NCBI RefSeq assembly: GCF_009649685.1
Contig: NZ_WJPK01000001.1
Coordinates: 1,306,760 to 1,370,759 of the forward strand
DNA length: 64,000 nt
Source of the DNA: Flavobacteriaceae bacterium EG-1
GTDB taxonomy: Bacteria; Bacteroidota; Bacteroidia; Flavobacteriales; Flavobacteriaceae
Reading direction: 5' to 3'
Shown here: in pieces, positions 16,059-25,657 of the stretch
Position numbering within the stretch: position 1 is the first letter of the stretch
How the letters are laid out: every line of letters starts with the position of its first letter
Translations under genes and position numbers: made by a program
The notes under the pieces: model-generated
Seen by the model: only the letters and a program-made list of their open reading frames with translations
The model's database searches: none
Told to the model about the DNA's origin: nothing

Positions 16059-17255
16059 ATGAAATATATATTTATTTTTTTCGTGTTTTATATTATTCCC
16101 AATCAAGCAAAATCGCAATGGGAACGACATATTGTAGATAATTTAGGAAGTGGTGCAGATGGCATAAGATTACGGGATGTTAATAATGACAACAGGTTAG
16201 ATATAGTTACCGGATGGGAAGAAAGTAGTTTTACAAAAGTTTACTTACAACCAAAATTTAAACAAATAAAAAAGAAATGGCCTAGTGTTATTATTGGTAA
16301 TACGCCTAGTGTTGAAGACGCTATTTTTTTTGATATTAATGAAGACCAAAAAATAGATGTCTTAAGCTTTACGGAAGGAAAGTCACAAAAAATTTTCGTT
16401 CATTTTAATCTTCATAATAAATTTTTAGAACCCACAAATTGGAAGCAAGAATTATTACCTCAATCTAATAATAGAATGAGTTGGATGTATGCTATTCCTA
16501 TGCAGGTAGATAATAAGAATGGAGTTGACATAATTGCAGCCGGCAAAGGAAAGAATGCTGCTATTGGTTGGTTTGAATCACCACTAAACCCCAATTATTT
16601 ATACAATTGGACATGGCATGAAATAGCAAAAATAGGTTGGATAATGTCAATCTATAATAAAGATATGGATTTAGATGGAGACCAAGATTTGGTAATTACC
16701 GATAGAACAGGTGAATTTGCTGGTTGTCGCTGGTTAGAAAATCCCGGCCCTAGTAAAGAACAACAACCCTGGAATAATCATTATATTGGAGCACAAGGAT
16801 TAGAAGTTATGTTTATGTGCATTGCCGATTTAGACCAAGATGGTACTGATGAAATTCTGGTTTCTGAACGCACAGATAATAGCATTCGTATTTATTTTAA
16901 ACACAATTCCGCTTGGATAGAAAAAGTGATTAAATTACCCAGCAAAACGGGTAAAGCAAAGTCAATAGAAGTTGGTGACATTAATAATGATGATGTATTT
17001 GATTTAATTGTAAGTACCAATACATTAAACGAAAAAAAAGAAGGGTTAATTTACTTAAGTGGAACCAAACTTACAACACCTACTGAAAGAGATTGGATAA
17101 GTATCTCTGGAACACATAATGCAAAATATGATAAAGTAGAACTCATTGATTTAGATAAAGATGGAGATTTGGATGTTCTAATTTGTGAAGAAAATCACGG
17201 TTTAAACAGTGAAGGTCTCGGCATAGTTTGGTATGAAAATCCTTCGAATAATTAG
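16059..17255 (+). CDS. Secreted FG-GAP/VCBS-repeat protein
   Basis: A 398-residue protein with a short signal peptide (MKYIFIFFVFYIIPNQAKSQ) and repeated calcium-loop strands of the FG-GAP type: LRDVNNDNRLDIVTGW, FDINEDQKIDVLSF, KDMDLDGDQDLVITD, ADLDQDGTDEILVSE, GDINNDDVFDLIVST and IDLDKDGDLDVLICE. Six or seven such blades fit a beta-propeller. Related proteins bind sugars or partner proteins at the cell surface or periplasm; there is no enzymatic motif. Single gene. Confidence 0.8.
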   Translation: MKYIFIFFVFYIIPNQAKSQWERHIVDNLGSGADGIRLRDVNNDNRLDIVTGWEESSFTKVYLQPKFKQIKKKWPSVIIGNTPSVEDAIFFDINEDQKIDVLSFTEGKSQKIFVHFNLHNKFLEPTNWKQELLPQSNNRMSWMYAIPMQVDNKNGVDIIAAGKGKNAAIGWFESPLNPNYLYNWTWHEIAKIGWIMSIYNKDMDLDGDQDLVITDRTGEFAGCRWLENPGPSKEQQPWNNHYIGAQGLEVMFMCIADLDQDGTDEILVSERTDNSIRIYFKHNSAWIEKVIKLPSKTGKAKSIEVGDINNDDVFDLIVSTNTLNEKKEGLIYLSGTKLTTPTERDWISISGTHNAKYDKVELIDLDKDGDLDVLICEENHGLNSEGLGIVWYENPSNN

Positions 17256-17343
17256 GGAACATAAAATAAATTATTCGTTATAATTTGAAGGATAATTCAT
17301 TCTTCTCAGTTTTATAAAACAAGTAATAATATTTTAATTACGA

Positions 17344-17670
17344 ATGAATTGGATACTTTTAATTATTGCAGGACTATTTGAAGTTGCATTTGCAGCATGT
17401 TTAGGAAAGGCAAAAGAGGCCACGGGTATTGCAGTAACATATTGGTATATTGGATTTTTGATTTGTTTAACCATAAGTATGTTTTTACTTATAAAAGTAA
17501 CACAACAATTACCAATAGGTACTGCGTATGCTGTTTGGACAGGTATTGGTGCAGTGGGAACAGTGTTGGTTGGAATTTTTATTTTTAAAGAACCAGCTAC
17601 TTTTTGGCGTTTATTTTTCATTACCACTTTAATTGTTTCAATAGTCGGGTTAAAAATAGTATCACACTAA
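17344..17670 (+). CDS. SMR-family exporter (SugE/Gdx type)
   Basis: A 108-residue protein with four transmembrane helices, the size of small multidrug resistance transporters. The essential membrane glutamate is Glu13 (IAGLFEVAFAACLGKAKEATG). GTAYAVWTGIGAVGTVLVGIFIFKEPATFWR is the family signature in helices 3-4. The sequence around Glu13 is closer to the SugE/Gdx group, several of which export guanidinium, than to EmrE-type drug pumps, but that is inference. It works as a dimer using proton exchange at the inner membrane. Confidence 0.85.
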   Translation: MNWILLIIAGLFEVAFAACLGKAKEATGIAVTYWYIGFLICLTISMFLLIKVTQQLPIGTAYAVWTGIGAVGTVLVGIFIFKEPATFWRLFFITTLIVSIVGLKIVSH

Positions 17671-17705
17671 AAAATAAATTAAACTGTCTTAAAAAAAACC
17701 AGAAT

Positions 17706-18503
17706 TTGAAAATAGAAGATTTTTTTATCTATCCAATTAAGTCAACAGAAGGCATACGAAAAAGTGAAGTTAAGGTAACATCAATAGGCTTTGATAACGA
17801 TAGATATTTTGCAGTAGCAAACTTTAAAAATGAAATTGTTACTGCGCGAGAAAATGCACAATTACTTAAACTTAAAACAGAACTACATAATAATACACTA
17901 AAAATTACTTTTGAAAATGAATCTATTACAGTTTTATTAGATTCCATTAATAATGATATCGAACTTTCATTATTTAAAAAAGAAGTTGCAGGAAAAATTA
18001 TAAATCACGAGATAAACGATTGGTTAACCGGAGTGTTAGAAACAGAGAGCAAATTGGTTTGCATCAATTTTAATAAACTTCGAAAAACGGATTCTACTGA
18101 AATATCTTTTAATGACTGCTACCCTATTCATTTAATTTCAAAAGAATCTGTAGCGTCATTAAATGAAAATTTAAAAAAACCGGTTGCATTAAGTCGTTTT
18201 AGACCCAATATAATCGTTTCCGGAGCAGACGCATTTCAGGAAGAGCACTGGTCAACTATTAGTATTGGTGAATGTGAATTTAAAGTAGTAGCGAATACCA
18301 AAAGATGCACATTAATTACAATTAATCCAGCAACTGGAAAAAAGAGTACTAACCAAGAACCATTAAGAACCATTGCGAAAGAAAACACCTCTAATTCACA
18401 GGCCAACTTTGGTATTTATTTAGTACCTACTAAATTAGGAACAATACGAAAAACAGACACATTTATCGTACAAAGTAAATTTGACAATTATACCACTATT
18501 TAA
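17706..18503 (+). CDS. MOSC-domain protein
   Basis: About 265 residues: an N-terminal MOSC_N beta barrel (LKIEDFFIYPIKSTEGIRKSEVKVTSIGFDNDRYFAV) and a MOSC domain with the conserved cysteine region FKVVANTKRCTLITINPATGKK, plus LSRFRPNIIVSGADAFQEEHW. These YcbX/mARC-like proteins handle molybdenum cofactor, often reducing N-hydroxylated compounds with electron donors; here there is no fused ferredoxin domain. A frame open from 17604 overlaps the SMR gene; the protein family starts at the TTG at 17706, which I chose. The stop overlaps the next start by one base (18503). Confidence 0.85.
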   Translation: MKIEDFFIYPIKSTEGIRKSEVKVTSIGFDNDRYFAVANFKNEIVTARENAQLLKLKTELHNNTLKITFENESITVLLDSINNDIELSLFKKEVAGKIINHEINDWLTGVLETESKLVCINFNKLRKTDSTEISFNDCYPIHLISKESVASLNENLKKPVALSRFRPNIIVSGADAFQEEHWSTISIGECEFKVVANTKRCTLITINPATGKKSTNQEPLRTIAKENTSNSQANFGIYLVPTKLGTIRKTDTFIVQSKFDNYTTI

Positions 18504-18910
18504 TGGCAGGAGAAACTAATATTTTAAAATTAATTAAAGGCATGACTCCCGTTCTTAATCCGGGAGAGTATGTTTTTTCTACAGTTAAGAATATTAATGA
18601 AATTGATAGAAAAGAAACACTTTTTGAATTTAAAGAAAAGGAAGGTACCACTGTTGTACTTGAAAAAAGCAAAGCTGAAAAATTAAATTTAGAATTTGAA
18701 TATGTTGCAGCTTGGATCACCTTAACGGTCCACTCTTCACTTGAAGCGGTTGGATTAACAGCTGCATTTTCTAAAACACTTGCCGATTGTGAAATTAGTT
18801 GCAATGTAATTGCAGGATATTACCACGACCATATATTCGTAGACAAGAAAGATTCAAAAAAAGCTTTAAATGCCTTAATTGGCTTGTCGAACAATAAAAA
18901 TATTAAGTAA
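18503..18910 (+). CDS. ACT-domain protein (DUF2241 type)
   Basis: A 135-residue cytoplasmic protein matching the DUF2241/ACT_7 family: LKLIKGMTPVLNPGEYVFSTV, then AAWITLTVHSSLEAVGLTAAFSKTLADCEISCNVIAGYYHDHIFVD. ACT domains bind small ligands, often amino acids; the role of free-standing members is unknown. It is translationally coupled to the MOSC gene (TAATG overlap) and followed by a terminator, so SMR, MOSC and ACT may form one transcript. Confidence 0.85.
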   Translation: MAGETNILKLIKGMTPVLNPGEYVFSTVKNINEIDRKETLFEFKEKEGTTVVLEKSKAEKLNLEFEYVAAWITLTVHSSLEAVGLTAAFSKTLADCEISCNVIAGYYHDHIFVDKKDSKKALNALIGLSNNKNIK

Positions 18911-19034
18911 CAAATAATGCGAATGAAGCTAGAATTTGAGAAAAATTCTAACCATTTCCACGCTGCTACGAGCTAATCATTGAACCAAAAAAAAGATGAT
19001 AAAACAAGTAAACGAAGATCTTCACATCAAAATT

Positions 19035-19072
19035 AAAAAGGCCATTAAATTTAAAAATTTAACGACCTTTTT
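19035..19072 (+). terminator. Bidirectional terminator
   Basis: AAAAAGG ... CCTTTTT with an inner TTAAATTT/AAATTTAA stem, between the convergent ACT-domain gene and the GH2 gene; T-runs on both strands allow it to serve both. Confidence 0.7.
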
Positions 19073-19098
19073 ATTCGTATAAGTAAGTATTTAAATAT

Positions 19099-21732
19099 TT
19101 ACTCCACCGCAATACTATTCAAAGGTGTGTTCCATCCACTAATTTCTATGACTGGACTTATTTGACTTAGGTGCTCATATTCAAGAGTTATTTCTTTAGA
19201 TTCTCCTGGAACTAAAGAAACATAATTATCGCTATAAAAAGTAGGCATTACGCGTTCACTTGTTTCGTTATCTATTAAAGATACCCGATTAAAAAAAGCA
19301 ATCGTATTATTTTCATTGTTCTTAATTGTAAGCGTTACAGTGGTATCGTTTAATTTTTTAGCCTCAGCATCTAATTTTACCTTTTTTAAAGTTTTCAATC
19401 CGGAATAAACTCCTGTGCTATCTGGAATCCAATAAAAATTATCACTAAGTATTTTCTGTTCTTTATTTAATAGTTGTACAGATAAAAAAGCTCCTTTGTC
19501 ATTGGCAACCGCGTTAATTTTTTTCTGAAGGTTACCTATTAAACGAACGCTAGTTTCTTCAATGCTACAAAACACTTGCTCTAGAATTTTCTGATTTCCC
19601 TCCATGTCAAAAGAGCTAACTTTTAACATTACATCATGTTTAGGCTCGAAAGTATTATTTACAATATAAACATCACCTTTTATAGAATTATACATGCCAT
19701 GAAATGGCTCGCTACCTTTTTGTGTTCCATACAAACAAGCATTAGGGTCCAAGTAATAATCATACATCTGTCCACGAAGTGATGTCCAAGGGTTTTGCGT
19801 TTTCCAGATAATGGTACCCGTATACCAATCCCACATATGTGAACTAAAGCCTTCCATTAATCCACGATATTGATTGTAATTAACCAACTGCGCTTTATTT
19901 GCAAAATCTTCCATATCAGTAGGTGCACCATAAACATCCATACTTTTATTGTAGCCAATATACTTATGATATTGCCATGCCTTGTCGGTAACTTTTTTAT
20001 TGTTTACTATTTTCTGGGGCACTACTTGGTTCTCTTCAGGAAGAAATCTTCTCAAAGAAACAGCATCACCGGTACCGACTGATCCTACTTCTGAATTAAA
20101 AGGCCATGTACGTTCTTCCCAAAACACACGAATATCTTGTATGTTATATGGCCCATCTCCATTACCACCTTTAAAATTATACGACATTTCATCAGAATTT
20201 GAATAATCTATAAACCAACGAGTGCCATCTAATTTTGGTAGAATTTCTTCTTTTAAAGCATGCATAATATCTTCAGGAGGAGTAATCTCATTTCCGCCAC
20301 ACCACATGGCCAAAGAAGGATGATTACGAATCATTTTTACAACATCTTCTGCTGACTTAATAAACAATTGATGATTATCTGGATATTGTCTTCTTGTCCA
20401 CTGATCTTCTTTTTTCTTAGGATCTAACCAACGTCCATTACCATCACCACTGATCCAGAAATCCTGAATTACAAGCAATCCATATTTATTGCAAGCTTCA
20501 TAAAATTCTGGTCGTTCCGTTAACGATCCTCCCCAAATTCTTATCAGATTTAAATTCATCTCACTATGAAAACGAATCTCTGCATCGTAACGTTTTTCAG
20601 ACAAGCGCAACATTGCATCTGACATTATCCAATTTGCACCTTTTATAAATATTTTTTGACCATTAACAGAAATTTGTTTGCTACGCGTACGTTCGTTCCA
20701 ATCCGTCTGAATTTCTCGTATACCAAAATCAACTTTTTCATTATCTATAGTTTTATTTTTTGCTGTAAAAGCAATGTTAATAGCATACATGTTTTGTGCT
20801 CCGTAACCATTTGGCCACCATAATTTCGGACTTGCTACACTGTAATCTGGTAAGTTAACTTCAGTTGTACTATTTGCCTTTAAAGTAACATCTTGAGCTA
20901 CCTTTTCGCCATTTAATTCATAGGCTAATGTTCCTTCAATAGGCTTGCTACTAGTGTTTTCTAGTTCTGCTGAAACCTTAAGAATTGCAGGCTCTTGTTC
21001 TTTACCTGGCATTCGCGCTCCGGGCACAAGAGTTACAATATGTGGATTTTTCAGATTTACTACTCCTGTTTTTTCTATAAAAACCTTATCCCAAATACCG
21101 GTGTTTCTGTCACGTATTGGTTGAATCCAGTCCCAGCCGGCTACATATTGCGACGACACATTTTTAGCAATCATTCCGTCTCCACCTTGACCACCATTTG
21201 GATTTCCAACAACATCAACCGGATGAACTATAACAGCTAATCTATTTTTACCATTCTTATTTAGAAAGTTGGTTACATCAAAAGTTTTACGTAGAAACAT
21301 TCCTTTATAAGGTGTTTTGTTTACTTTCTCCCCATTAATAAATATATCTACACTGTAATTAATACCTCGAAATGTTAGCCATACCTTCTCTCCTTTTTTA
21401 GCAACTTCTTCAAAATCTTTTACAAACCAATAAGTGTAATACTCACGACCGGTATCATATATATCTTTTATTTTTTCGTTATTCAACCCGAAAAAGGGGT
21501 CTGGTACTTTTTTGTTATTCAACAAAGTTGTTAAAACGGTTCCCGGAACAGTGGCAGGCATCCAATCTTTTAAATCATATGACGTTTTGGACAATTGATA
21601 TCCATCGGATTCTAAATTAGTAATTGGTGTACAGTACCAATCACTATTTAACTCATATTTATCCTGTGCGGTTGCACATTGTAAAGCAAAAAAAACAAAA
21701 AATAATAAAATGGGGAAGTTCAATTTTTTCAT
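19099..21732 (-). CDS. Glycoside hydrolase family 2 (exo-beta-mannosidase / glucosaminidase-like)
   Basis: An 877-residue secreted enzyme (signal ending CATAQ) with the full GH2 layout: N-terminal sugar-binding jelly roll (WMPATVPGTVLTTLL, TYWFVKDFEE), immunoglobulin-like domain (LWWPNGYG), TIM barrel (FIKGANWIMSD, LIRIWGGSLTERPEFYEACNKYGLLVIQDFW), and C-terminal beta domains. The acid/base is Glu482 in WCGGNE and the nucleophile is probably Glu548 in NSEVG. The motifs WDWIQPIRDRNTGIWD and PVFFGLNN-like DPFFGLNN are closest to exo-beta-D-glucosaminidases and beta-mannosidases. It removes single sugars from glycan ends, probably in the periplasm. Nearby GHL10 and GH26 genes fit a hemicellulose or chitosan diet. 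Confidence 0.88.
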   Translation of the reverse strand: MKKLNFPILLFFVFFALQCATAQDKYELNSDWYCTPITNLESDGYQLSKTSYDLKDWMPATVPGTVLTTLLNNKKVPDPFFGLNNEKIKDIYDTGREYYTYWFVKDFEEVAKKGEKVWLTFRGINYSVDIFINGEKVNKTPYKGMFLRKTFDVTNFLNKNGKNRLAVIVHPVDVVGNPNGGQGGDGMIAKNVSSQYVAGWDWIQPIRDRNTGIWDKVFIEKTGVVNLKNPHIVTLVPGARMPGKEQEPAILKVSAELENTSSKPIEGTLAYELNGEKVAQDVTLKANSTTEVNLPDYSVASPKLWWPNGYGAQNMYAINIAFTAKNKTIDNEKVDFGIREIQTDWNERTRSKQISVNGQKIFIKGANWIMSDAMLRLSEKRYDAEIRFHSEMNLNLIRIWGGSLTERPEFYEACNKYGLLVIQDFWISGDGNGRWLDPKKKEDQWTRRQYPDNHQLFIKSAEDVVKMIRNHPSLAMWCGGNEITPPEDIMHALKEEILPKLDGTRWFIDYSNSDEMSYNFKGGNGDGPYNIQDIRVFWEERTWPFNSEVGSVGTGDAVSLRRFLPEENQVVPQKIVNNKKVTDKAWQYHKYIGYNKSMDVYGAPTDMEDFANKAQLVNYNQYRGLMEGFSSHMWDWYTGTIIWKTQNPWTSLRGQMYDYYLDPNACLYGTQKGSEPFHGMYNSIKGDVYIVNNTFEPKHDVMLKVSSFDMEGNQKILEQVFCSIEETSVRLIGNLQKKINAVANDKGAFLSVQLLNKEQKILSDNFYWIPDSTGVYSGLKTLKKVKLDAEAKKLNDTTVTLTIKNNENNTIAFFNRVSLIDNETSERVMPTFYSDNYVSLVPGESKEITLEYEHLSQISPVIEISGWNTPLNSIAVE

Positions 21733-21973
21733 AATTAAATTTTAAATAAATTAAATAGTCAAAGAATTTGACCATTGATATTAAATGAGCGATTAAGTAG
21801 AAAGTTGAACTAAATTTTAAAATTTCACATACCTATATAGACTGACTTTTTTTTGAATTCAGAATAATTACTATTTTAAAAACAATTAGTAGTGATTGTA
21901 ATTTCTAAAGAGATTCTAAAATGATAAAGAATAAATTGCTCAGACCTGAACATAAAATAGACTGCCTATGGCA

Positions 21974-23083
21974 TTATTTACTTTTAATTTCATACTCTTT
22001 ATGTACCGCTACTTCAAAAGCAGCCCAATGCGCATCGGTCATTCTTCCAGGTGTAAATAGGCAGATTCCAGCAGCACCATTTTCCATAGATTCTCGAATA
22101 GCATCTCCCAACTCTTCTGGCAACAAACCACTACCTTCTGGATCTTCTTCGTTTGCCTTGTTCCATGGCCTAGGACAAATAAATAAGCCACTATAAACCG
22201 GTGTATCGGCAGCAGCTAGTACTTCTTCTTTAACCATGCTACCCACCCATAAAGGATTTGCCATATAAAAATCGTTGTAATTCATTGGAAAATAAGCATC
22301 TAAATTCCACTTATTCCATTCTTGTCGCACTAAAGTTTTAGAAATTGTAGGTCCAGGAAATACAGCTGCGTTAACTTTCTTTCCCTTCTTACGCACAGCT
22401 TCACTTAACTCACCTACTAAACTCGTAATTACATCGTAACGATATTGTTTCCACTCGTGCACCGTACTAGGGTCGGCAGCCGCTTTTATATCAATTCCAC
22501 TTTTCTTTTTAAAATCTGAAGTACATGTATCACAATAGCAAAAATCATATTCTGGATATTCACGATCTTGTATTAAATTATATTTTTCCCAAAGCCCACG
22601 AGCCAATATAACATCGGGGTATCGAATATAGTCTAAATGAATACCATCAACTTCAGCTACCTCAGCAACATTGGTATATAAATCTTTTAAATACTTGCGA
22701 ACTCCTTTTTTATTCGGACACAAAAATTTATAATACGGTGCATACGGTTGAATTTCATATGCAGATTCACCTTTACCACTTACCCCATACCATTCTGGTT
22801 TTAAATTTGGATCACTCTGGATCATAGTAGGTATCCACGTATGAAACTCCATTCCTGCATCTTTAACAATTTTTCCTACTCTTTTATAAGTTGCAGGGTC
22901 ATGACCACCACTATACATAAGTCCATCAATTCCTTTTTCTTTTAAATCTGTAAACTCTTTTTCAAGCTCTTGATCGGTTGCTTTTCCGGGACCACCCATC
23001 CATGCGTAAACAGGAATTTTCGATTCTTGAGAGTTCGCTAAAAAAGTAGTTAATAGTAAAAAAGATAGGATTATATTTTTCAT
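21974..23083 (-). CDS. Family-10-like glycosyl hydrolase (GHL10/YngK type), secreted
   Basis: A 369-residue secreted protein (signal MKNIILSFLLLTTFLANSQE) with a TIM-barrel fold of the GHL10 (COG1649) type. Strong signatures are VDGIHLDYIRYP, where the Asp and surrounding residues line the active site, TWIPTMIQ, and PMNYNDFY. The CYCDTC pair near residue 180 is typical of some members. The family is linked to glycoside cleavage, but the substrate is unproven. It lies downstream of and in the same direction as its own upstream gap; the GH2 gene follows 240 bases later, possibly as a second unit of the same locus. Confidence 0.78.
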   Translation of the reverse strand: MKNIILSFLLLTTFLANSQESKIPVYAWMGGPGKATDQELEKEFTDLKEKGIDGLMYSGGHDPATYKRVGKIVKDAGMEFHTWIPTMIQSDPNLKPEWYGVSGKGESAYEIQPYAPYYKFLCPNKKGVRKYLKDLYTNVAEVAEVDGIHLDYIRYPDVILARGLWEKYNLIQDREYPEYDFCYCDTCTSDFKKKSGIDIKAAADPSTVHEWKQYRYDVITSLVGELSEAVRKKGKKVNAAVFPGPTISKTLVRQEWNKWNLDAYFPMNYNDFYMANPLWVGSMVKEEVLAAADTPVYSGLFICPRPWNKANEEDPEGSGLLPEELGDAIRESMENGAAGICLFTPGRMTDAHWAAFEVAVHKEYEIKSK

Positions 23084-23310
23084 AATTTTTATTGTAAGTC
23101 GCCAAATTTAGTAAAAGGAAGTCTTTTTCAGCCAGACTTTAACTTCCTAATTGAAGCACTTAAAACAGAATTATTAAATAGCGATTTATCGGTATTATAT
23201 TTAAGTAAATTAAAAACTAAGATTATGTTTTTTTATTGATATACCGTATTGGATATAATTTAATGTTAGGGTTATTTCTTAAATTGGCGTTTCGCAATTA
23301 ACAAACCAAA

Positions 23311-24141
23311 ATGAAAAAACTAATTTCCTTATTAATATTCTTGACCTTTAGCTTCTCAGGTTTTAGTCAAGATGTAAAAGTAATGTCCTACAACATTAAA
23401 TATGATAATGTAAGTGATACTGTAAATAATTGGAATAACCGTAAAGAAGCAATGATTAGTCTTGTTAAACACTATGAGGCGTCTTTTATTGGTATGCAAG
23501 AAGTTTTACACCGTCAGTTGACATATTTAGATAGTTCGCTAACAGATTACGAGTATATAGGAGTTGGTCGTGATGATGGCAAAACAAAAGGTGAATACTC
23601 CCCAATTCTTTATAATTCATTGAAATATAAGGTTATTGAGAATAATACTTTTTGGCTTTCTAAAACACCAAACAAAATTTCAAAAGGTTGGGATGCTTCT
23701 TTAGAACGCATTTGTACATATGGCTTGTTTGAAGACTTAGAAACGGGTAAAAGACTTTATGTTTTTAATACACATTTTGATCACCGTGGTAAAGAAGCAC
23801 GTGTAAAATCCGCAGAACTCATTTATCAAAAAATAACTGAGGCAAATAAAGAAGAACTACCTGTAATATTAATGGGCGATTTAAATCTTCCACCAGAATC
23901 CAATCCAATACAATTTTTACAAAGCAAATTAGTAGATGGTAAAAATCATACTATTAAAGCATTTTATGGCCCTTCAGGTACTTTTAGCGGATTTAATCAC
24001 GATAGGAAACTAGACCATAGAATCGATTATATATTTGGTAAAAACCTTGAATTCTATACATACATTCATATTGATGATAGAATGGAAAATAACAAACACA
24101 TTTCAGACCATTTACCAATATTGGCTTCGTTTAAGTTTTAA
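23311..24141 (+). CDS. Secreted endonuclease/exonuclease/phosphatase-family hydrolase
   Basis: A 276-residue secreted protein (signal MKKLISLLIFLTFSFSGFSQ) with all EEP-fold motifs: VMSYNIKYDN (metal/active Asn), GMQEV (catalytic Glu), NTHFDHRG, MGDLNLPP (Asp and Asn) and SDHLPI (Asp-His). These hydrolyse phosphodiester or phosphomonoester bonds; secreted Bacteroidota members often sit near carbohydrate genes and are thought to release phosphate or act on nucleic acids or lipids. It is divergent from the GHL10 gene over a 227-base gap. Confidence 0.87.
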   Translation: MKKLISLLIFLTFSFSGFSQDVKVMSYNIKYDNVSDTVNNWNNRKEAMISLVKHYEASFIGMQEVLHRQLTYLDSSLTDYEYIGVGRDDGKTKGEYSPILYNSLKYKVIENNTFWLSKTPNKISKGWDASLERICTYGLFEDLETGKRLYVFNTHFDHRGKEARVKSAELIYQKITEANKEELPVILMGDLNLPPESNPIQFLQSKLVDGKNHTIKAFYGPSGTFSGFNHDRKLDHRIDYIFGKNLEFYTYIHIDDRMENNKHISDHLPILASFKF

Positions 24142-24261
24142 TAACGTACATTTTAATTATCAATTAAAACACAAAATAGTCATCAAACTGTAATTCACTA
24201 ATTTAGTGTTGTAAAACATTCCTGGTAGGTTTTAATAAACTACTAGTTTATATTTTTTATA

Positions 24262-25182
24262 ATGAGAAATTCCATTAAATTTTTATCGCTTTTTTTTGGC
24301 TTTTTATTCGTAATAGCCACTTCATGCAATTCTAAAAATGATCCACCTAAAGATTCCGATGACCCAACAGATCCCATTGATTCTGTGACCACTACACCTC
24401 AACCAACTTTATTAGACAGTGTGGTATTTACGGCAATTGGTGATGTACCATATAGTGATGAGCAACGAACAGGATTAATAGCAATGATAGATGCTCATAA
24501 TACCAAAGCTGTATCTGAATTTGTTGTTCATGTTGGGGATATTAAACCAGGGGCTGACCCTTGCACTGAACCTGTTTATGAAGATGTAAGTGAAATTCTA
24601 AAAAAATTCGATGCTCCCACTTTTATGCTTTTAGGTGATAACGAATATAATGACTGTGAAAATCCTGATACGGCACTTGAATTATGGAATGAATATTTTC
24701 TAAACTTTCAAGACAATTGGTCATTCAATCAAACAGTTACGTATCAAGAAAATCGTGCAGAAAATTTCGTATGGACTCAAAGCAAAATAATGTTTATGGG
24801 ACTTAATTTGGTGGGAAGCTCTGTTCACGATCAAGAGGAGTGGGATGTACGATTAGCAGATAATGGAAAATTTTTAAAAGATTATGTAAATGTTAATGCA
24901 GACGACTTAGAAGCTTTGGTGATATTCGGGCATGCAAATATGGTTGAAGCGGGTCCAGATAAATTTAAACCTTTTACGGATGTATTAAAAGAGGTAGCTA
25001 TAGATTTTGAAAAACCAATCTTGTATGTACAAGGAGACGGCCATTTTTGGTTCTTAAATAGGCCTTATGAAGAGACAAATATACTTCGGCTTCAAATTGA
25101 AGGTGGAGCAAATGCAGTACAAATTTCTGTAAACCCTAATAATGAAAAACCATTTTCTTTTGATCGAAATTTTCTTGATTAA
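24262..25182 (+). CDS. Metallophosphoesterase-like lipoprotein
   Basis: A 306-residue lipoprotein (signal ending ATSC, then a Pro/Asp/Thr linker of about 30 residues). The calcineurin-like motifs are visible: AIGDVPY (D), VHVGDIKPG (GD), MLLGDNEYND (GDN with E replacing H), IFGHANM (GH) and QGDGHFW (GxH). The GDNE in place of GDNH is seen in some divergent members and may change metal binding. It is probably surface-exposed or periplasmic, co-directional with the EEP gene 120 bases upstream. Confidence 0.75.
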   Translation: MRNSIKFLSLFFGFLFVIATSCNSKNDPPKDSDDPTDPIDSVTTTPQPTLLDSVVFTAIGDVPYSDEQRTGLIAMIDAHNTKAVSEFVVHVGDIKPGADPCTEPVYEDVSEILKKFDAPTFMLLGDNEYNDCENPDTALELWNEYFLNFQDNWSFNQTVTYQENRAENFVWTQSKIMFMGLNLVGSSVHDQEEWDVRLADNGKFLKDYVNVNADDLEALVIFGHANMVEAGPDKFKPFTDVLKEVAIDFEKPILYVQGDGHFWFLNRPYEETNILRLQIEGGANAVQISVNPNNEKPFSFDRNFLD

Positions 25183-25282
25183 AAGTATTGTTTGATCTTG
25201 ACTTTTAATTTAATTAAGAATTAGTATTTTACTGATGCTAGGATCAATAGGATAATGAAAAATCTAATCATAATATAAAAAA

Positions 25283-25657
25283 ATGGCTTACGACGAATTC
25301 TTAGCAGATCGCGCAAGACGCTATTTAAATCAAAAGTCCGTTTGCTTTACAGAAAAGAAAATGATTGGTGGTTTATGTTTTATGGTAAATGATAAAATGT
25401 GTTTTGGTATGCATATCGACAAAAATACAGATAGCTCATTATTGATGGCCAGAATTGGAATAGACAAATACGAAGAGGCACTCACCAAACCTCATTGTAG
25501 CGAAATGAATTTTACTGGGCGCTCTATGAAAGGTTATGTATTTGTAAGTGCAGAAGGAATAGATACTGATAAAGAATTAGAGTTTTGGCTACAGTTGTGT
25601 TTAGATTACAATCCTTTAGCAAAAAAAAGTAAGAAGCGAATACCTAAAAAGAAATAG
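25283..25657 (+). CDS. TfoX N-terminal domain protein
   Basis: A 124-residue cytoplasmic protein with the TfoX_N fold: MAYDEFLADRARRYL, then EKKMIGGLCFMVNDKMCFGMH, MARIGIDKYEEAL, MNFTGRSMKGYVFV, and a basic tail KKSKKRIPKKK. TfoX/Sxy regulates competence in gammaproteobacteria; the stand-alone N-terminal domain in Bacteroidota has no known role. Its 3' end overlaps the convergent GH26 gene by 14 bases. Confidence 0.85.
   Translation: MAYDEFLADRARRYLNQKSVCFTEKKMIGGLCFMVNDKMCFGMHIDKNTDSSLLMARIGIDKYEEALTKPHCSEMNFTGRSMKGYVFVSAEGIDTDKELEFWLQLCLDYNPLAKKSKKRIPKKK

Noticed and set aside
24150-24172. TTTTAATTATCAATTAAAA hairpin after the EEP gene
   Set aside because: It is purely A/T and weak, so not called as a terminator.
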